DNA from: Methylobacter sp.
Lineage (GTDB): Bacteria; Pseudomonadota; Gammaproteobacteria; Methylococcales; Methylomonadaceae
DNA length: 64,000 nt
Assembly: GCF_030680395.1 (NCBI RefSeq)
Contig: NZ_JAUXVR010000007.1
Span: 124,001-188,000 of the forward strand
Reading direction: 5' to 3'
Part shown: positions 61,790 to 64,000 of the stretch, one piece after another
Layout of the letters: every line of letters starts with the position of its first letter
Numbering within the stretch: position 1 is the stretch's first letter
Made by a program: the position numbers and the translations under genes
Notes under the pieces: model-generated
What the model was told of the DNA's origin: nothing
Database searches by the model: none
The model's input: the letters and a program-made list of their open reading frames with translations, nothing else

Positions 61790-62974
61790 TTAGCCCAACA
61801 CTGTTTCAACCAGTTTCACCCAGTAAGCGGTGCCGACCGGCAATATCTCATCGTTAAAATCATAATGCGGATTATGCAACAGGCAGCTGTTTTCGGAAGA
61901 GCCGTTGCCAATCCAGACATAGCAGCCCGGCTTTTCCTGCAACATAAACGCAAAGTCTTCCGAACCCATGCAGGGCGCCGGTTGTCGATCGACACAGCCT
62001 TCTCCGGCCACGGCTATCGCCGCTTGTAGCGCCAGTTCCGTTTCAGCTTCCGCATTAAAAGTCACAGGATAGCCGGGGTTTTCCGGGTTGAATTTGATTT
62101 TTGCACTGACTTCAAAACCCTCGCAGACCGCATTCACCAATCGGGCGATTTTATCGGCAATGGTTTTTTGAGTCGCACCGTTAAAGCAACGGAAAGTGCC
62201 TCTCAACACAACCGATTCCGGCAGCGCATTCCAGGTATTGCCCGCATGGATCTGGGTAATACTGACCACGGCCGGGTCGATGGGATTAACCGTTCGGCTG
62301 ACAATAGTCTGCAACGCGGTAATCAGCTGGGCCGAGGCGACTATCGCGTCATTGCCCAAATGCGGCATTGCGGCATGCGTTGCCTGTCCGTCGATAATGA
62401 TCTCAAAGCAGTCGAATGAGGCCATCATCGCACCGGCTTTAACCGCAAAATGTCCTGCCGGAATATCGGGAAAATTATGCAGCCCGAATACGCAATCGGC
62501 CGGAAATTTTTCAAACAAGCCGTCATCAATCATCCGCCCGGCTCCGGCGCGCCCTTCTTCGGCAGGTTGAAAAATAAAATACACCGTGCCGTTAAAGTTG
62601 CGATGCTCGGCTAAATAGCAGGCCGCGCCCAGCAACATCGCCGAATGACCGTCATGACCGCAGGCATGCATTTTCCCGTCGTGGCAGGATTTATGGGCAA
62701 AAGTGTTTTGCTCCTGAATGAACAAGGCATCCATGTCGGCGCGCAAAGCTATTTTTTTGTCACCGTTCCCGCCAGTAAGCGTAGCGACAACGCCGGTTCC
62801 GCCTAATCCCTGATGAACGTCCAGGCCGAAACTCGCCAACTTCCCGGCAATAAATTCAGCTGTTTGTATTTCCTCAAACGCGGTTTCAGGAAACCGGTGC
62901 AGATGCTGCCGCCACTCGCGCATTTGGGCGTGCAGCTGCGGTATATCGTTTGCTATAGACATAAAAACTCGCAT
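61790..62974 (-). CDS. M20-family amidohydrolase (hippurate/N-acyl-amino-acid hydrolase type)
   Basis: A 394-residue (or 390 from ATG 62962) metallohydrolase. Metal ligands sit in ALRADMDAL, HACGHDGHSAMLLGA, FQPAEEGRAGAGRMI, GLHNFPDIPAG, and the C-terminal LLHNPHYDFND. The inserted dimerisation domain includes THAAMPHLGNDAIVASA. This family removes acyl groups from amino acids or related amides; the exact substrate is unknown. It converges with ribA, 16 bases apart. Confidence 0.87.
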   Translation of the reverse strand: MRVFMSIANDIPQLHAQMREWRQHLHRFPETAFEEIQTAEFIAGKLASFGLDVHQGLGGTGVVATLTGGNGDKKIALRADMDALFIQEQNTFAHKSCHDGKMHACGHDGHSAMLLGAACYLAEHRNFNGTVYFIFQPAEEGRAGAGRMIDDGLFEKFPADCVFGLHNFPDIPAGHFAVKAGAMMASFDCFEIIIDGQATHAAMPHLGNDAIVASAQLITALQTIVSRTVNPIDPAVVSITQIHAGNTWNALPESVVLRGTFRCFNGATQKTIADKIARLVNAVCEGFEVSAKIKFNPENPGYPVTFNAEAETELALQAAIAVAGEGCVDRQPAPCMGSEDFAFMLQEKPGCYVWIGNGSSENSCLLHNPHYDFNDEILPVGTAYWVKLVETVLG

Positions 62975-63356
62975 GAATTTGATGATGATTACTATGCTAC
63001 AACTAAGTTTTGATAAACAGTAAGCATTTTTACAGGGTGCTTGGTGACGAATAAATTCGACACTGGATGCCCCGGATGCTGCGTCTTATGGTTGATAAAC
63101 GCAGTCCGGAAAACTGTTCTCTTTAAATTTCAACTTAAGTTTAGGCTTATATCTCCGAGCAAGTTTTTACGCAAGAGTATGGCGTTATTTTCTCGTACAA
63201 TACTGTGTGGAGCAGGGTGTTTACCGGGTTAACTGCTGTCATTTTGGCGATTTCAGTATTCATGCAAGCAAATGACTCAAACGATGTACCTCGTTATTCA
63301 GAATATTCTGTGCGGACAGCATTTGATAATCGTGATGGGTTGTAGGGACGAGCATC
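62975..63356. other. Intergenic region between the hydrolase and the TolB-like gene
   Basis: 382 bases. An open frame at 63041-63232 lacks a ribosome binding site and any recognisable sequence, so I do not call it. No RNA structure or repeat was recognised. Confidence 0.5.
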
Positions 63357-64000
63357 ATGACCGCGATGAAAAAGGGGGCGGATGCTACTGTCGCTATTCC
63401 GGCGGCCGAGGTTCAAGCCGCTCTTGAGTTGATTTTGGCAAGTAGTGTGTTTGTTAACGCACCGCGCATGTGCCGTTTGCTGCGGTTTCTCGGTGAGAAG
63501 GCACTCTTTGGGGAAGCTCAGAATACCAGCGAATATTTTATCGGTATCGAAGTCTTTGATCGCGACCCTTCCGCTTATCGCGCCGGTGACGATCCTGTGG
63601 TCCGGGTTCAGGTCGGTCGCTTGCGTGAAAAACTTAAAACGTATTATGCGACGTTGGGTGCCGGCGCCGACATTGAAATATTAATTCCGACAGGCAGTTA
63701 CATGCCGGTTATTCAACGCAAAAGTGTTGCGGATATCGACCCCAAGCAGTCGGGTATGTTGGCAATCCATCCCTTTAAATGTATTTCGCATCATCGAGAT
63801 GGCGTACATTTCACGCAGGGTTTGAATGAGGAACTTATGCATCAGCTGTTTAAAGCATTTGGAAAAATAATTGTAGCGCATTCATTTTTCACGTCAGGCA
63901 ATGTCGATAACGAAAGCTGGACTTTAAAAGATATTTCCAGTGCTGGAGTAAACCACTTGCTTGAAGGAAGCGTCCAAATTGACGCAGAACGCATTCGAGT
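63357..64000 (+). CDS. TolB/adenylate-cyclase-type regulatory protein, N-terminal part (cut by window edge)
   Basis: An open frame from ATG 63357 runs off the end of the window, giving about 214 residues. The first 120 residues follow a widespread N-terminal domain (LILASSVFVNAPRMCRLLRF, GIEVFDRDPSAY, DDPVVRVQVGRLREKLKTYY, ILIPTGSYMPV). The next part (QGLNEELMHQLFKAFGKIIV, then VNHLLEGSVQIDAERIRV) matches the FlgO/TolB-like module that usually precedes TPR repeats. Proteins of this layout are transcription- or signalling-linked. The missing C-terminus decides which. Confidence 0.75.
   Translation, partial: MTAMKKGADATVAIPAAEVQAALELILASSVFVNAPRMCRLLRFLGEKALFGEAQNTSEYFIGIEVFDRDPSAYRAGDDPVVRVQVGRLREKLKTYYATLGAGADIEILIPTGSYMPVIQRKSVADIDPKQSGMLAIHPFKCISHHRDGVHFTQGLNEELMHQLFKAFGKIIVAHSFFTSGNVDNESWTLKDISSAGVNHLLEGSVQIDAERIR

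Noticed and set aside
63041-63232. 63-codon open frame upstream of the TolB-like gene
   Set aside because: No ribosome binding site and no similarity to any pattern I know.

Overview
This window looks like chromosome from a gammaproteobacterium, and the gene set fits a Methylococcales-type methanotroph or a relative. It carries a zwf-pgl-gnd block of the kind used in the oxidative pentose phosphate / dissimilatory ribulose monophosphate route, a large Dab-type inorganic carbon uptake operon, a FecA-like receptor, purE-purK, hemL, ribA, glgP and many c-di-GMP proteins. The genus is an inference: no rRNA gene or methane oxidation gene is present, and I saw no tRNA or CRISPR array.

Layout. Positions 1-9.6 kb are the end of a phage tail module: tail protein C-terminus, a G/GT-type tail assembly chaperone pair with a textbook -1 frameshift signal, tape measure, a tail-associated protein, a tail fibre and a small accessory protein. 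A decayed cupin gene and a VapBC-like toxin-antitoxin set follow. From 11 to 24 kb lie a truncated coiled-coil exported protein, gmk, pgl-zwf-gnd, a Fur-box-controlled TonB-dependent receptor, a small-molecule kinase, rdgB-rph, a Ser/Thr kinase and yicC. From 24 to 29 kb are two large membrane c-di-GMP enzymes. From 29 to 39 kb is a five-gene operon encoding DabA and four proton-channel (ND4/ND5 family) subunits. From 39 to 45 kb is a defence-island-like stretch: a DUF1778/GNAT toxin-antitoxin pair, a BrnTA pair, and an unrecognised three-gene operon with two phospholipase-D-like proteins. From 45 to 64 kb are purK-purE, rmuC, a BLUF photosensor, hemL, a hybrid histidine kinase coupled to an HDOD-REC-GGDEF protein, a ParA-like ATPase, glgP, a methyltransferase, ribA, an M20 hydrolase and the start of a TolB-like regulatory protein.

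How it fits together. The Dab operon probably raises internal bicarbonate using the proton gradient. The pentose phosphate genes supply NADPH and oxidise carbon, and glgP mobilises stored glucan. Signalling is rich: three GGDEF proteins all keep an RxxD product-inhibition site, one is translationally coupled to a hybrid kinase, and a BLUF photoreceptor lies nearby.

The window is also dense in short dispersed palindromic repeats. Several have entered genes in frame and now encode protein tails or loops (PurE, a NuoM-like subunit, and the hybrid kinase at two sites with a possible third). One repeat sits between dabA and dabB with a 16-bp duplication of the gene junction. The best candidates for new biology are the three-gene phospholipase-D-like operon, the four-channel Dab complex, and the coding repeats.
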